64,000 nt of DNA, taken from Lineus longissimus. Lineage: Eukaryota; Nemertea; Pilidiophora; Heteronemertea; Lineidae. The notes under the pieces were generated by a model. The model ran no database searches, had not been told where the DNA came from, and was given only the letters and a program-made list of their open reading frames with translations. Both the position numbers and the translations under genes were made by a program. Of this stretch, positions 30,392-42,745 are shown piece by piece. The stretch covers positions 11,658,001 through 11,722,000 of the forward strand of contig NC_088317.1 of the NCBI RefSeq assembly GCF_910592395.1, given 5' to 3'. The first letter of the stretch is position 1. Each line of letters starts with the position of its first letter.

Positions 30392-33185
30392 GTACTTTAT
30401 TTGTTGCTCTGTTTGCTCAACAAGATATTGACCGAATAATTCTTGGAGGAGATTTTAATGTAGATTGGGTCAGAACGCATCTGAACACGACTCAACAACT
30501 TGAGATATTCCTGCAGTCAGAGTCACTGAAGACTATCAGCGATTTTGGTGAGATTGATTTTACATTCGAGAGTAATATAAACAACAGCAGGTCAGTGTTA
30601 GACCATTTCTATATCACAGAGAATCTTCTGGGGGACATATCTGACCATAGAGTGACTCACGATGTCGATAACTTTTCAGATCACTCGCCACTTTCTGTCG
30701 AGTTTAACATGCAGATTGAACATGTTTATAATGAAGGGCAGTCAGCCGGTGCCCGAGGAAATGTGCCTAAATGGGACTCACTCGCCCCAGAAGACATTGT
30801 GCAATATAAGTTTAATCTAGACAGGGAGGTGAACGCCATTGAAAGAACGGCACGCGACTATTGTAATATATTCAAATGTAATGACCACAAGGAAGGGATC
30901 GAGGCTTTACACAATGATATCATTAGTGCATGTTTAACTGCAGGGGAAGAATGTTTTCCTTGTCAGGTCAATGCTCAGGCAAAAGGTCGGAAACCTTTTC
31001 CAGGGTGGAACGAAAACATTAGAGAGCTTAGAGAAAGGGCGCTGCTTTGGCACAACATCTGGAAGGCCGGGGGGTCGCAAAGGCAAGGGGTCGTATTCGA
31101 GATCCGTAAAACGACTAGGGCGAGATACCACCATGCCGTCAAACTCTCCAAAAAGGAGAATAAGGTAGCTGAGAGTAATAGAATAGCAATGGCATACCTG
31201 GAAAAGAATGACAGCGACTTCTGGAAGTTGATCAATAGGGGAAAAAAGAAGAAACAGACCTACGCGGTGAGAATTGATGATGCTATGGATGACAGATCCA
31301 TCGCGGATAGGTTTGCTGTTAAATATGAGGCTTTATATTCATCGGTTGGTTACGACGAGGATCAGATGAGTGATATAATTAAAGACTTGGACAACGACAT
31401 AGACTTTAGATGTGAAACTAACAGATGTGGGTGCATTAGCCACACTATCTCAGCAGTTGAAGTTCGATCTGCTATTTTCAAACTGAACAAAGGAAAACAT
31501 GATGGTGGGAAGACTCTATTTAGTGACCATTTGATACATGGTACAGAGGTACTCGACAAGAAGCTAGCGGAGCTTTTCACGCTCATGTTGTCCCATTCTT
31601 ACATACCAGAGGCGTTCAAAAGGTCGATTATAATTCCTATCCCCAAGAACAAGAGAAAGTCTATTAACGATTCTGATAACTATAGAGGAATTGCATTAAG
31701 TAGTGTCTTATGTAAGGTGTTAGACCACATCATTATGGAAAAATGCCCTCAGGTTTTTTGCACATCTGATCTGCAATTTGGGTTTAAGAAAAAGAGTTCT
31801 ACCACCCAGTGTACATTTGTGCTCAAAGAAGTTATTGATTATTATCTCTCGCATGGAAGTAATGTTTACGTGACGTTATTAGATGCCAGTCGTGCATTCG
31901 ACAGGATTGAATACACCAGGCTGTTCAACTTGTTAGTAAAAAAGAAATGTTGTCCACTGATTGTGAAATTTCTGGCAACGCTGTACACGTGTCAATATGT
32001 CCAAGTAAAATGGAAGGACACTCTAAGTAGGGTAATTAATGTAAAAAATGGTATAAAGCAGGGTGGAGTAATGTCCCCTATTTTATTCTGCATTTACTCG
32101 GATGAAATGCTACTGGACTTGAAACAGTCGAGTTACGGATGTTATATTGGCCAACAATTTGTAGGGGCATTGGCGTACGCCGATGATGTAGTTCTATTGT
32201 GCCCCACTAGACATGGCATGCAGGAAATGCTTAAGATTTGTGATAGATATTCCGAGGAGTATAGATTATTGTTCAATGTCATTAAAACACACTTCCTATT
32301 GTTTGGAAAAGAAGCAGCCGATACTTTTTTAAGGTGGCAAAACAACAGACTTGAGGTAGAAGATATAGCAAATCACCTGGGCCATATCATAGGCCCCCAC
32401 GCCGAGCAGACACTTATTGATCAAGCTATTGGAAACATGATTGCCCGAACTAATGCACTTGTCTCTGCATTTGGTCATTGCGACATTGATGTAAAATATC
32501 GCCTGTTCAAAACATATGTCATGTGTTTATACGGCAGCGTACTGTGGGATTTTTCTTCTAGGCACATGGATAGACTGCTTACGACCTGGAGGAAATGTAT
32601 AAGGAAACTATTCAAATTACCGTATCGGACACACTCAAATTTGTTGCCTACTATATGCCGGGATATCAATCCGGAATTTCAGATGCACAGCAGGTTTTTA
32701 AAATTTTTTAAGACTGCTCTGAGAAGTAATAATGAACTGGTTGAACTGTCTGCGAAATTAGTCATTTACGGAAGTAGTTCCTCCGTCGGGGGAAACATCA
32801 ATGTACTATGTGAGAAGATAGGGACCGATAGGGACAACCTTATTAGAAGGGGTAACAAAGTTGGTGATATCGAAACGAATGACATAGGCAGTGTGATCAG
32901 GGATCTTATACTGATGAGAGACAGGGGTGACTATCACCTCTTTGATAGAGATGAGCTGTCAGATACTATTACGCATCTAGCATGCGAATGATAAGTTGAC
33001 CTTTGCCCCCCCCCCCCGCGGCAGAGGATCCATGAGAATTTTTCTTTCATAAATAGACTTTGATACATGTATTTTGTTTTTACGTTCTTGTCTTGTTCAA
33101 TGCACCTTTTCTTGTAAGCGCACAATGCACAATACTGTAAAATGTACAAGAGTACGATAAATAAACTATATATATATAATGACTC
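30392..33185 (+). mobile_element. 5'-truncated non-LTR retrotransposon (CR1/jockey-like LINE)
   Basis: The sequence is open in one frame from about 30393 to 32991. It begins inside an AP-type endonuclease (ILGGDFNVDW, later SDHSPLSVEF) and continues into a reverse transcriptase: PIPKNKRKS, SDNYRGIALSSVLCKVLD, LDASRAFDRIEY, GIKQGGVMSPILF and the catalytic LAYADDVVLL. The 3' UTR has a C run at 33007 and ends near an AATAAAC(TA)n tail at about 33160-33178. The missing front end is the usual 5' truncation. The open frame suggests a fairly recent insertion. Clade is uncertain; no RNase H is seen. Confidence 0.85.
30393..32994 (+). pseudogene. Partial LINE ORF2: endonuclease C-terminus and reverse transcriptase
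   Basis: About 866 codons with no internal stop, ending in the stop after HLACE. It lacks the N-terminal half of the endonuclease and has no ATG in frame before the GDFN motif, so it cannot make a full enzyme. The catalytic YADD is present at about 32174-32187. Confidence 0.8.
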
Positions 33186-34779
33186 TACTTTATTAAAAAA
33201 AATTATAAATAACACAACCTTTCTTTCAATTCCATTCGCCTTTTCGAACTACAGTACCCCACTGTCAATCTGCCTTCCAAAGACAAGGTGCTGACATGGG
33301 TACAACGGCTTCAAGTGTGACTTTCCACTGACCAAATAGTGACACCAATTTCAACCCCCTTTCCTCCCATTTCCAGTAAACAGCATCTAAACATGCCTCG
33401 GAGACGTCGCTCAACCCTTGATATTCGGTCAGTCAGGAGTCATCATGACCATGCTCCAAGCACTACATACATAGCCAGAGACCCAACCCGTCACCCTGAT
33501 GCTTTTCATCCTGGCCCCATGACTGACAAGTGTCCTCACTGTGCTGCTCTGAGGTTTCCTAATGAAAAAAGCAATTGTTGTCACAATGGGAAAGTATCAC
33601 TGCCACAGTTACATGCTCGAGAATCTTCTATTGCAAAATACCTCCGATGCACTGAACTTTAAGGCACACATCAGACAGTACAATAGTGCAATGGCCTTTG
33701 CTTCATTATCCGCACAACTGTTCACGCCACGAACACCAGGACCCTACTGTTACAGGATACATGGCCAAATCTACCAAAGAATTGGCCCTCTGCATCCCCC
33801 AAGTGAAACCTCACCACAGTTTGGACAGTCATACATCATTGAGGGTACAGAGGCAACACAGGCCAGAATGACCAATCCCATCAATACTGGATGCATTGCA
33901 AGTATTATGCATTCGTTGCATGTCTTACTTGCAAATATCAATCCCTTTGCCCTGGCTTTTCAACAGATGGCATCTCTTGAGAACAGTCCTGCCTCTGATA
34001 CACAGCCAGTGACAATGACATTCAAAAGAGGTCCAGACCAACGTCGGTATAACGAGCCCAAATTTGACGAAGTTGCCACCATTTTTGTTGGAGATGATGG
34101 CGCACCACCCACACCCGACATCGTCATATATCCCAAAGATCACCCCCCGAGAAGGATTTCATACATGTCCCCTAACTGCGACCCTATGATTTATCCATTG
34201 CTGTTCCCAAGAGGAGACCTTGGTTGGTACAATGGAATAGAGCATGACGAAAACCACCGAACCAAAACCAGATTCAAAGTGACGTTGCTACAGTACTACT
34301 CCTATCGCCTTGCGTGCCGCACCCACTTCTCCCCATTACATCATGCTGGAAAACTCTTTAAGCAGTACATTGTAGACGCGTACGTTAAAACAGAAGCATC
34401 ACAATTGGATTATATTCGTAAAAATCAGAAATCTCTGAGGGTTGAAATGTACCAAGGACTGGTGGACCATCTCACTACACAAGCTGTAGAACGTCATTTG
34501 ACACCAGGGAAAGTCGTCATCCTGCCCTCCTCCTTCCATGGCAGTCCCCGAGCCATGCAACAAAACTATCAAGACGCCATGGCTTTGGTATGCAAGTTTG
34601 GGAAACCCGATCTGTTCTTGACGTTCACATGTAATCCACGCTGGCCGGCCATCGCTGATAATCTGCTAGCGACTCAAACAGCTGCTCACCGACCCGATTT
34701 AGTTGCCCGTGTCTTTCACCAATACCAACAAGAACTCTTGACCGATATAACAAAAAGACATGTTCTCGGTGAAGATGCA

Positions 34780-34788
34780 GCTATGGTC
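34780..34788 (+). repeat. 9-bp target site duplication (left) of the MULE-like insert
   Basis: GCTATGGTC here is repeated exactly at 37785-37793. Removing the insert and one copy restores an uninterrupted Helitron reading frame across the site. Confidence 0.9.
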
Positions 34789-35429
34789 CAAGGAGGATAC
34801 CGCGGTGACGTCACGGCTTTTCCAAGATGGCGCTGCATATTGTAAACAAACTCGATCCACGGCCAAGGGAAAATCAAGTCATCAAAAAAGTTAGATTTTT
34901 CGCATCAAATCAGAGTTATTAGTACTCTTCTGCTATGAAATAAGTCTTCAGACAATAAGCTATCATTTGAATAATGAAAAGTGCTGTTTTGATGGGAAAA
35001 ATAGGGTTTTTTAAACCAAATAGCCGGGCACCGATCTTCCAAAATTAGCGATGGTTTCAAAACAGTCTCCCAGATATGGGGCAATCTCTTCATTATCATA
35101 ATGGGATTTGGAGGCATGTTTACAGATTTTACAAGTTCGAGACCTGAAGGACCTTAAACTCGCATAGATCCCCATAGATCCCCTCTATTTGTCGAGTTAG
35201 CGCCCCTGTAAGATCATGCATTTTCGGACACTAGAACGAAATCTTCCTGCAGATATCGCGGTTTCGGTGATGATTTAAAGAGAAATTGACTGTTCTTAGA
35301 GTTGTATGGGACCGAAATGAGTTCATACTTCATGAATACATGAACAAGCCTATAGGCGAATATGGGTCGTCGCGTTGATGCCAGAACGTCCCCAAAGTTT
35401 GGAAATGTTGTTCTTAATTCCTCCGGGTT

Positions 35430-36070
35430 GGGGTACCTATGGCTTGATCAAATGAATATTAATGTGGATAACTGGAAAATATTATACTCTAATGCCCAGT
35501 AAACGATTAGAGATATTTGTCAACATGAAATTTTTGGTGAAATCGCAACAAATAAAAAACTCGGTGTATAGTAATCTTATGTTTTCATTTGAACTTCAAA
35601 CATATTTAAATGATATTAAATCAGTGAAACACAGGGCTTGTATCACAAAATTAATGCTGGAAGCCCATTGTCTAAGAATCAAAACTGGGAGACACTGTAG
35701 TCTAAGAAAGTGTGAGGTTTGCAAGTCAGGGGAGGTTGAGGATGATTTTCACTTCCTTGCGGTGTGCCCTAAATATGCGTCAAAACAGCAAAACTCATTG
35801 CAGTTGTAATAAAGTGATCTCCATTTTCTGTCTCTGTCGGATCTGACTACAATTTTTCTGAAAAATCCTTCACCTCCCTCTGCTGCGATTATCAACGAGT
35901 TCTTTAAACTGCGTAACTCTATATTGTCCTGATTTCCATTATTATGTTTTTGGCTTTAAATATTTGTGATCTTATTTTGTATACCCTGTAACTTTATATT
36001 GTATATTTTGTAATTATTTTATGTAACCGTTGGCCCCTAGTGGGCGTTTTATAGTCTGGGCTCCTGACCT
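35430..36070 (+). mobile_element. LINE 3' fragment (reverse transcriptase C-terminus)
   Basis: The frame 35462-35809 contains KHRACITKLMLEAHCLRIKT, GRHCSLRKCEVCKSGEVEDD and FHFLAVCPKY, the cysteine-histidine end found after the reverse transcriptase of many CR1/jockey-type LINEs; NPSPPSAAIINEFFKLRN follows in another frame after stops. A (TTTGAA)n-like tail occurs at 36592-36617, and inverse similarity between 36045-36070 and 36548-36580 suggests two LINE ends in opposite orientation. Confidence 0.65.
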
Positions 36071-36617
36071 CACTCTCGCTGTCGTAGGTCAGGCAATAAC
36101 AAAAATCTATAAATAGAACAATAGCTTAAACCACCATTTCCACAAAAATTCTTATGCCTAATTTTTTTTAATATTATAAACAACCTATCCTGCAAAAACC
36201 AACGCAATCGGTCAAGGTTTAGCGTCCCAAATCGTACTTTTGCGAAAATGACAATATCGCTAAAAGTGACGTCATTATATGGGGAAACCCCTTTGTCTGA
36301 AACATAAAATAACCGTAATCGCGCATTTTAAGAGTAATTCCGGTATTTCTACAGTGTAGAATGATGTGTTCAATAATAGGCATAATCCTAGGACAGATAC
36401 AGCGCTCAATTCGACCGTAAAACGATAATTGGCTCGGGAAATTACAACAATGGCTGAATCTAAAAATAACACTCCTCTTTTCTGCCGTGTTATTTGTAGA
36501 CGGTTGTTGTTACCTGACCCGTTCCTAAACCCTACCAAAAGCCCGGAGATCGAGGTCAGAGAACCAGACTATTTAGCGTTTTAGAGTAAAAAGAATTTGA
36601 ATTTGAATTTGAATTTT

Positions 36618-37340
36618 TCCACCGCTGTACCTTATTATCATAATTATGCCCACGTGATTAGCTAATCGGTATTGACGAGCAAGTGACAGTCCTCATTTGC
36701 ATGTACATTAATGTCATTATTATGGCTGACGCGATCCTGTAAAGTTGTGCGTAATTTCTAATTTCTCGGCAAATACTTGATTGATTTCGTTGAAATTTGA
36801 GAGTATTACAGATTAGATTACTGCTTACATTGGGTTTTCGTAGTTTCTTCATACATCATCGATAAAGACACGTAGCTTTGTGAAGAAACTCACCATACTG
36901 CTCGCTGGCCAGCACAACATTCCTGCATGCTACGTATACACGCTCATCAATTTTGAGCTCCCAATTAATAATTTTATTCATTTCGCATTTTACATGAGAC
37001 GAAGGACTTAATGAACAAGATAACGAACTTTAATGAAAACTTAAGTTTTATTACAATAGGACAAATACTGGCAACGCAATTTGCATTTCAATTCAACAAC
37101 TGCCGAGCATCCTAGGGCTAAAACTATCTTCATTCATAGTCAATCTCGCCATTTAGCTAAACGGACCTGAAACAAATCGATTCAGCGTCTACACTTTTAC
37201 TCCGATTTGTCTCAAAATTGGTGACAAAGAGGCTGAATGTACTGCAAACAATTCCTCGGAACCAAATTTTTAAATAAATGATTTTAAAGATATTTTTTAG
37301 TGTAAAATGCCCGTTGCTAGGCATGGTTGCTAGGCACATG
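36618..37340. other. Interior of the MULE-like insert, no gene
   Basis: AT-rich sequence with no recognisable coding content. Confidence 0.4.
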
Positions 37341-39592
37341 CTGCCACAAACATAATGACAGAACCTGACAATAAGGGTCTGCTCTCGCGACGACCAATAT
37401 ATTATGATATGGGCGGGCTTCTAAGTCAAAACAATAACAAACTCAACTGCATCTCTACTGTATATTGCGTAGTGCATTGCCTAGTGTATTTCGTAGTGTA
37501 TTTTAGCGGAGACATTATTTCCGCACTTTGGCCACGCCAAACGTCTTTTTTATTCGTGGAAGTTAATCTGCTCTGTACATTTTATTTTACACAGGAAGAA
37601 TCCATACTAGGTATTGCAATATTTCATGTCTATTGGTGTTTTTGTGTACAGGAGCGCACCAGACAGTGAGACGTGGAGATGTGTTCAGTGCTGGTGCTGT
37701 CAGTAGACTGAATCTGATTGGCCATAGCGATCACTAATATGGGTCGGGATCACGTGATGTGACGTCACCGCGGTATCCTCCTTGGCTATGGTCTATGTGA
37801 TAGAATTCCAGAAACGTGGATTGCCACACTCACATATGCTCATCTTCCTCGCTGACAACTCCAAGCTGCGAGATGAAGCCGACATCGACACCGTAATAAG
37901 CGCAGAAATTCCGCCCAACACAGACGACCCAGAACTACACAGAATTGTCACCAGCACTATGATTCATGGCCCTTGCGGACACTTGAATCCAGATTCTGTC
38001 TGCATGAAGAATGGTGCATGCCAAAAGGACTTCCCAAAAGACTTCGCACCACGAACAGTCATCACCGAAAATGGTTACCCAATGTATAAGCGCCGAGACA
38101 ATGGCATCATCGCAACAGTCAGATCAAGAGAAGTAGACAACAGGTAATATCGCAACTGCATGCATGTCAGACTACATTACATTGAACAATTTCATGTCTA
38201 TTGAATACTCGCTGCATACAAAACTGCTCTCCCCCAAGCTAATCTAAGTAAATTACTATTTCAGGTACGTCGTCCCATATAACCCATGGCTCCTCCGCAA
38301 GTATAATGCACACATGAACCTCGAAGCCTGCATGACTGTCAAGAGTGTGAAATACCTCTTCAAGAATATTTATAAAGGCCACGACAGGGCAAACATTGAA
38401 GTCCAATCCACGGCAACACTTGACCATGATGAAATCACTACTTTCCTTGACACCAGATATGTCAGCCCACCAGAAGCCATGTGGAGATATTATCAGAATA
38501 CCACATGCACAACCAATCCCACTCGGTCACAAGACTACCCGTCCACCTGCCTCAACAACAGCCAGTCTACTTCCAACCAGGTCAGGAAGACGAGGCACTC
38601 ACAGCAAACATGGACACTGCCCTTACAGCATGGTTCTCACTGAATGCAACCAATTCCACAGCAAATCAATATCTATACACGGAGGTACCAAATCATTATG
38701 TCTACGACCGTTCAAAGAAACAGTGGAAAACACGCAAGAGAGGAGGTGACAAAATCATTGCCCGCATGTACCACGTTAGTCCAAGACAAATTGAAAAATT
38801 TGCTTTACAGATTCTCCTGCTTCACACGCCAGGCGCAAAATCTTACAAGGCACTACAAACTGTCGATGGCATAGTGGCCCCCTCATTTCACGAAGCCGCG
38901 AAACTGCGACAACTAATTGTGGACGACTCCCAATGGGAAGACACTCTTACCGAAGCTGCAACCTTCCAAATGCCCAGTCAACTACGAAAGCTGTTTGCAA
39001 TCATATGCTGCTATTGTGATCCAGTCTACCCGCTTCATCTATGGCTACAATTCAAAGATGCAATGAGCGAAGACTTTGCTCGGCACCACAACAACTCCAC
39101 AGCAGAGAACTCAGCACTACTACACATCAATGACATATTGGCACAATCAGGTAAAGATCACTGCCCGACTTCTGCTCTCACACCTCCCTTCAAGCCACCA
39201 TATACAGACCACCTTACATTAAATTCCTCCCCACTACATTTCAGGTCTGTCCTGCTCACATTTCGGCCTACCAACACCACTTCCGCCATCAGTGCTCCCA
39301 CAACAGGATGACCAAACCAACATCATGCACATGAGCCTCCCATACGACTCCTTGAACGACGACCAGAAGATGATTGTCGACAATGTCATAGCTGCCTCCA
39401 ACCTCTGCTGTCAACCCCAACTCACAAGTCCAACCACATGTCTGCTACCTTGATGGGCCAGGAGGAACAGGGAAGACAACTGTTTACAACACCATAATAT
39501 CCATACTCACAGCAAGGAATGTGAAGGTAATCAACACGACAAACGTCACGCCACATAAAGAAAGGAATAACAACTACACACCCAACCATCTC

Positions 39593-39636
39593 AATATAAA
39601 CAGACAATAACCGTAAGGTTATTGTCTGTTTATATT
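39593..39636. repeat. Perfect 20-bp hairpin in the last Helitron intron
   Basis: AATATAAACAGACAATAACC, loop GTAA, then the exact inverse. GTCTGTTTATATT is repeated once more at 39637-39649. The hairpin lies in the intron 39527-39724. Confidence 0.9.
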
Positions 39637-41204
39637 GTCTGTTTATATTCACCACCAACATCTCTGCCTTCCCCACATTCAAGTATCTTCACAACCTTAT
39701 AACAAGCATTATTCACCGTTTCAGGTTCAAGCCACAGCCTGGACAGGCATCGCCGCCACACTCCTCATTGACGGGTGCACCGTACACAGCCTTTTCAAGC
39801 TCCCAGTGCCAATCTTGGATACAAGCATGTGCAATGTATCCCCAAAGTCAGCACAAGCTAATTGCTTACGTGCCACAACCGTGTTCATCATAGACGAGGT
39901 ATCCATGCTGCCTCTTCATGCGCTTCACGCCATCGACACCTGCTTAAGAGACATTACTGGCAATTGCAACATTCTCTTCGGTGGAAATGTCATTCTACTT
40001 GGAGGTGACTTCCGCCAAGTTCTTCCTGTCACCCCAAGGTCATCACGCACAAAAACAATCGAAAACTGCATAAAAAAATCTCCGATATGGCCACAAATCC
40101 AAACCGTCCACCTCACCCGCAATATGCGTGCCGATCCAACCCAAGTCGATTTCTCGCAGTGGCTACTTAAGCTTGAAAATGGCACCCTCCGAAGTGAACG
40201 CACAACGATACCATATGCCATTGACATCCCAGATTGATGCACGTTGTCCGTCGACATTGTCAACGACGTCTTTCAAGACATGAACAGCAACGACATACAT
40301 GACACCGTCATACTCACACCGAAAAATGATGCCACCTTGACACTAAAGAACCTCATCCTGGAAAAGATCCCCGCACCACCCAAAATCTACCACAGCAGTG
40401 ATTCAGCCCTCTGTGAAAACCCTGAAGAACAAACGAACTACGCAATGGAATTCCTTAACTCACTCACACCATCCGGAATGCCGCCACATGTACTGAAAGT
40501 CAAAGTTGGTGCGATAATCATGCTCTTGCGAAACCTAGACATCAAAGGCGGACTATGCAATGGCACACGGCTAAAAGTTGTGGCTCTCCATCCCCGTACA
40601 ATCCATGCGGACATTCTCACTGGCGCCCATCTCAACGAAAGGGTGTTCATACCCCGAATCAAACTTGCTCCCTCAGACGCCAACTTGCCATTCACTCTCC
40701 AAAGATACCAGTTCCCAATACGACTGGGGTACGCCATTACCATCAACAAGGCACAAGGACAAACCTTCCAAAAAATTGGACTTTTCCTCCCACAGCCTGT
40801 ATTCTTACACGGCCAATTATACATCGCACTATCAAGAGCCCGATCCTACCATGCGATATATGTACAGGTGAATCCAACCGATCGACAGGGACCATCATTC
40901 ACGCAAAACATCGTCTACAATGAGGTCCTCTAAACCAGAATCTCTCATGGTCTTTGCCGAAACTGACATGTTGTACACTTTCTCAAACCATTCACTACTC
41001 TTGGAATCGTCATAATTAATAACTTTAAATAAGATGTAGCACATGTAGCAATTGGAAATACCTATGGTCGAGTTAGGACAGAGTAAACAATGACCAAAAC
41101 TTCAGCCATTCATCGTCATTTATTGTCTACGCGTTCGCCTCATAGGTCAATAACTCAACTTAACCCGCACTTTCAAGTATCACTGCCCACGGGTCCCTTT
41201 CTAG

Positions 41205-42263
41205 TCAGACATATTTATTTTGGAATATAGGCCTACTGAGAACACCATAATACCTTTCATAATGCCAACACAAGAAAATAGTATGATTTTAATGCGAAAT
41301 AATGCTAATAATACTCAAACACCTCTAATAATGCCATTTAATTATTTTTAATACTGCGTAGAAACCGTGTTTTTACAAAAAAAATATCACCCCCCACCTA
41401 CCCATTGTCTAAGTAGAAAATATGAAATAAATCAGTCTCAAGTTGGTAAATTACCTGTCAATTCCTTTCAATATGATCTCTGTAATCATCGAAGTCACCT
41501 CTGTATTTATTACAGCATTTATCAGTTAGAAGGGTTAGTTCTAAGGCTTTCCTTAGTAGAAAAGTCCAATTGTTGGCCTCTTAGGATTTTTCTTTGCAAA
41601 ATCAAAGGCACTTGAACCAGAACTTATTGTAGTAAACAATATGTTTTTTTAATCTCTGTTAAAATATATGTTGGGATTGTTCATTAATAAATGTCAAATA
41701 GAGAGAGGAATATTTTTTATTGTTTGTTCTATATTTGTTCTTCGCCTTGGAACAAAGGGCCCAAAGAATATTGGTGAACAACATACATGTATAGGAACTG
41801 AGTGCTCCCCATCTCCACCTTACACTTTCACCAACGACTATCATGTTATAAACATGAACTTTACTTTTGAATTCCCCCCCCCCCCGCGTATTATACTTGA
41901 AGGGCTTTACAAAGCCCTGTAATAATAGTGTGGGCTGAGAACTGCCCCCCCCCCCCTCCTCCCTGAGACCTCATATTTTCCATGCAGATTTTGGAAAAGA
42001 GGGGTGTGGCTCTCCCCCCCTCATCATGGCCCTGGACCAATGGACCATGATATACGGACCATAATATACAATCCAAAACATTCATTTTGTTACATTCATT
42101 ATGGTTTACCCTGTACTAAATGTTTCTGAACTGTCATTGCACTAAGCACGTGTTTTTGTTGCTGGAAGACTTATCATCGATGCTCATTCGTAGAGCCTTA
42201 TTTGGAAGAACCAATGAAAATTGAGAATGACATCATGAATATAAATTAGTATGAATATTAATC
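41205..42263. other. Intergenic, no gene; two C-rich tracts
   Basis: AT-rich sequence with C runs at about 41875-41885 and 41946-41957. Small open frames show no domain. The downstream sequence is TAGGCCTA-rich. Confidence 0.45.
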
Positions 42264-42312
42264 GACTATGCCTCTAAGGTGCAGGAAAAAATGTCTTCCC
42301 AATGCAATGTGC
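42264..42312 (-). repeat. Second copy of the 11.2-kb dispersed block, inverted
   Basis: 29 identical bases (42264-42292), with CAATGCAAT beyond, in reverse orientation relative to 11211-11258. A poly-G tract follows at 42531-42543. Confidence 0.6.
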
Positions 42313-42640
42313 ATGTGTTTTTTCTTGGTTTTACCAGGGTTTTACAATGAAATAATCAAGGGATTAGTCCTAAAATGGCATTGCAGAAGTAGAAGAGAGC
42401 TGAAGGGTGTCTGTTGTGCATTTTAAATGCTCATTTCAAACTGAATTTCAGCTGAAAACATCGTTAAATTTTTTTTGAAATTTGACATATTTTCGAATTT
42501 AGGCCTAGGCCTAGATACAGAAAGTCTGGGGGGGGGGGGGGGGTGGTGACCTTGCATCCCTGTGAAGGCCGCAGGCCCCTATCATGCTATGTGTTATTGT
42601 ACTATTTGTAATGTAGCCTAAATATTGTCTTTGTTTTTAG

Positions 42641-42745
42641 GTTTATCCGACTGACGCATTCAACACGGAAGTTGTTGAGAACAACTTTTACCATGCTGCT
42701 GTTGTTTCTGTAGGTGATGCGCTCAATTCACGAAAGAAACGCTGA
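42641..42745 (+). CDS. Candidate exon of unknown gene
   Basis: GTTTTTAG precedes the sequence VYPTDAFNTEVVENNFYHAA. The frame continues to DALNSRKKR and a TGA, or may splice at GTGATG (about 42714). No domain is recognised. It could belong with the exons from 43591 onward. Confidence 0.3.
   Translation, partial: VYPTDAFNTEVVENNFYHAAVVSVGDALNSRKKR

Larger units (their letters stand above)
34789..37784. mobile_element. MULE-like non-autonomous DNA transposon inside the Helitron
   Basis: Terminal inverted repeats of at least 26 bp, perfect, start CAAGGAGGATACCGCGGTGA at each end and continue through a CRE-like TGACGTCAC. The target duplication is the 9-bp GCTATGGTC, typical of Mutator-like elements. 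Length is 2996 bp. No transposase gene is found. The only coding-like content is a LINE fragment at about 35430-36060 and an unrecognised frame at 37355-37669. An insertion with its own passenger repeat is inferred. Confidence 0.85.
33393..40933 (+). pseudogene. Helitron Rep-PIF1 helicase gene, broken
   Basis: The start at 33393 (MPRRRRSTLD) leads into a zinc-like CPHC...CCHNGK region. A frame break at about 33620 precedes IRQYNSAMAF. The Helitron-like N domain has GKPDLFLTFTCNPRWPAI; the insert splits GEDAAMV from YVIEFQKRGLPHSH. HSH is the two-histidine HUH Rep motif, and YNPWLLRKYNAHMN plus VKYLFKNIYKGHD is the tyrosine segment. GT-AG introns fit at 38144-38264, 39151-39244 and 39527-39724. 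Further lesions are frame changes at about 38485-38500 and 39405-39425, the second just before the Walker A motif GPGGTGKTT at about 39454, and an in-frame TGA at 40235-40237. PIF1 motifs FIIDEVSML, GGDFRQVLPV and AITINKAQGQT follow. The coding frame ends at 40931-40933. Confidence 0.85.
33186..41204 (+). mobile_element. Helitron rolling-circle transposon, intron-bearing, decayed, split by another element
   Basis: Rep/helicase coding parts run from 33393 to 40933. A candidate 3' end lies at 41201-41204: GCCCACGGGTCCCTTTCTAG followed by T, that is, a short GC-rich inverted motif and a CTAG terminus with a T on the outside, as expected for Helitrons. The 5' TC end was not found; 33186 is only the edge of the preceding LINE. 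A 3-kb MULE-like insert occupies 34789-37784. Confidence 0.75.

Noticed and set aside
37355-37669. Cysteine- and aromatic-rich frame in the MULE-like insert
   Set aside because: Composition follows from GTAGTGTATTT-like repeats; no family resemblance.
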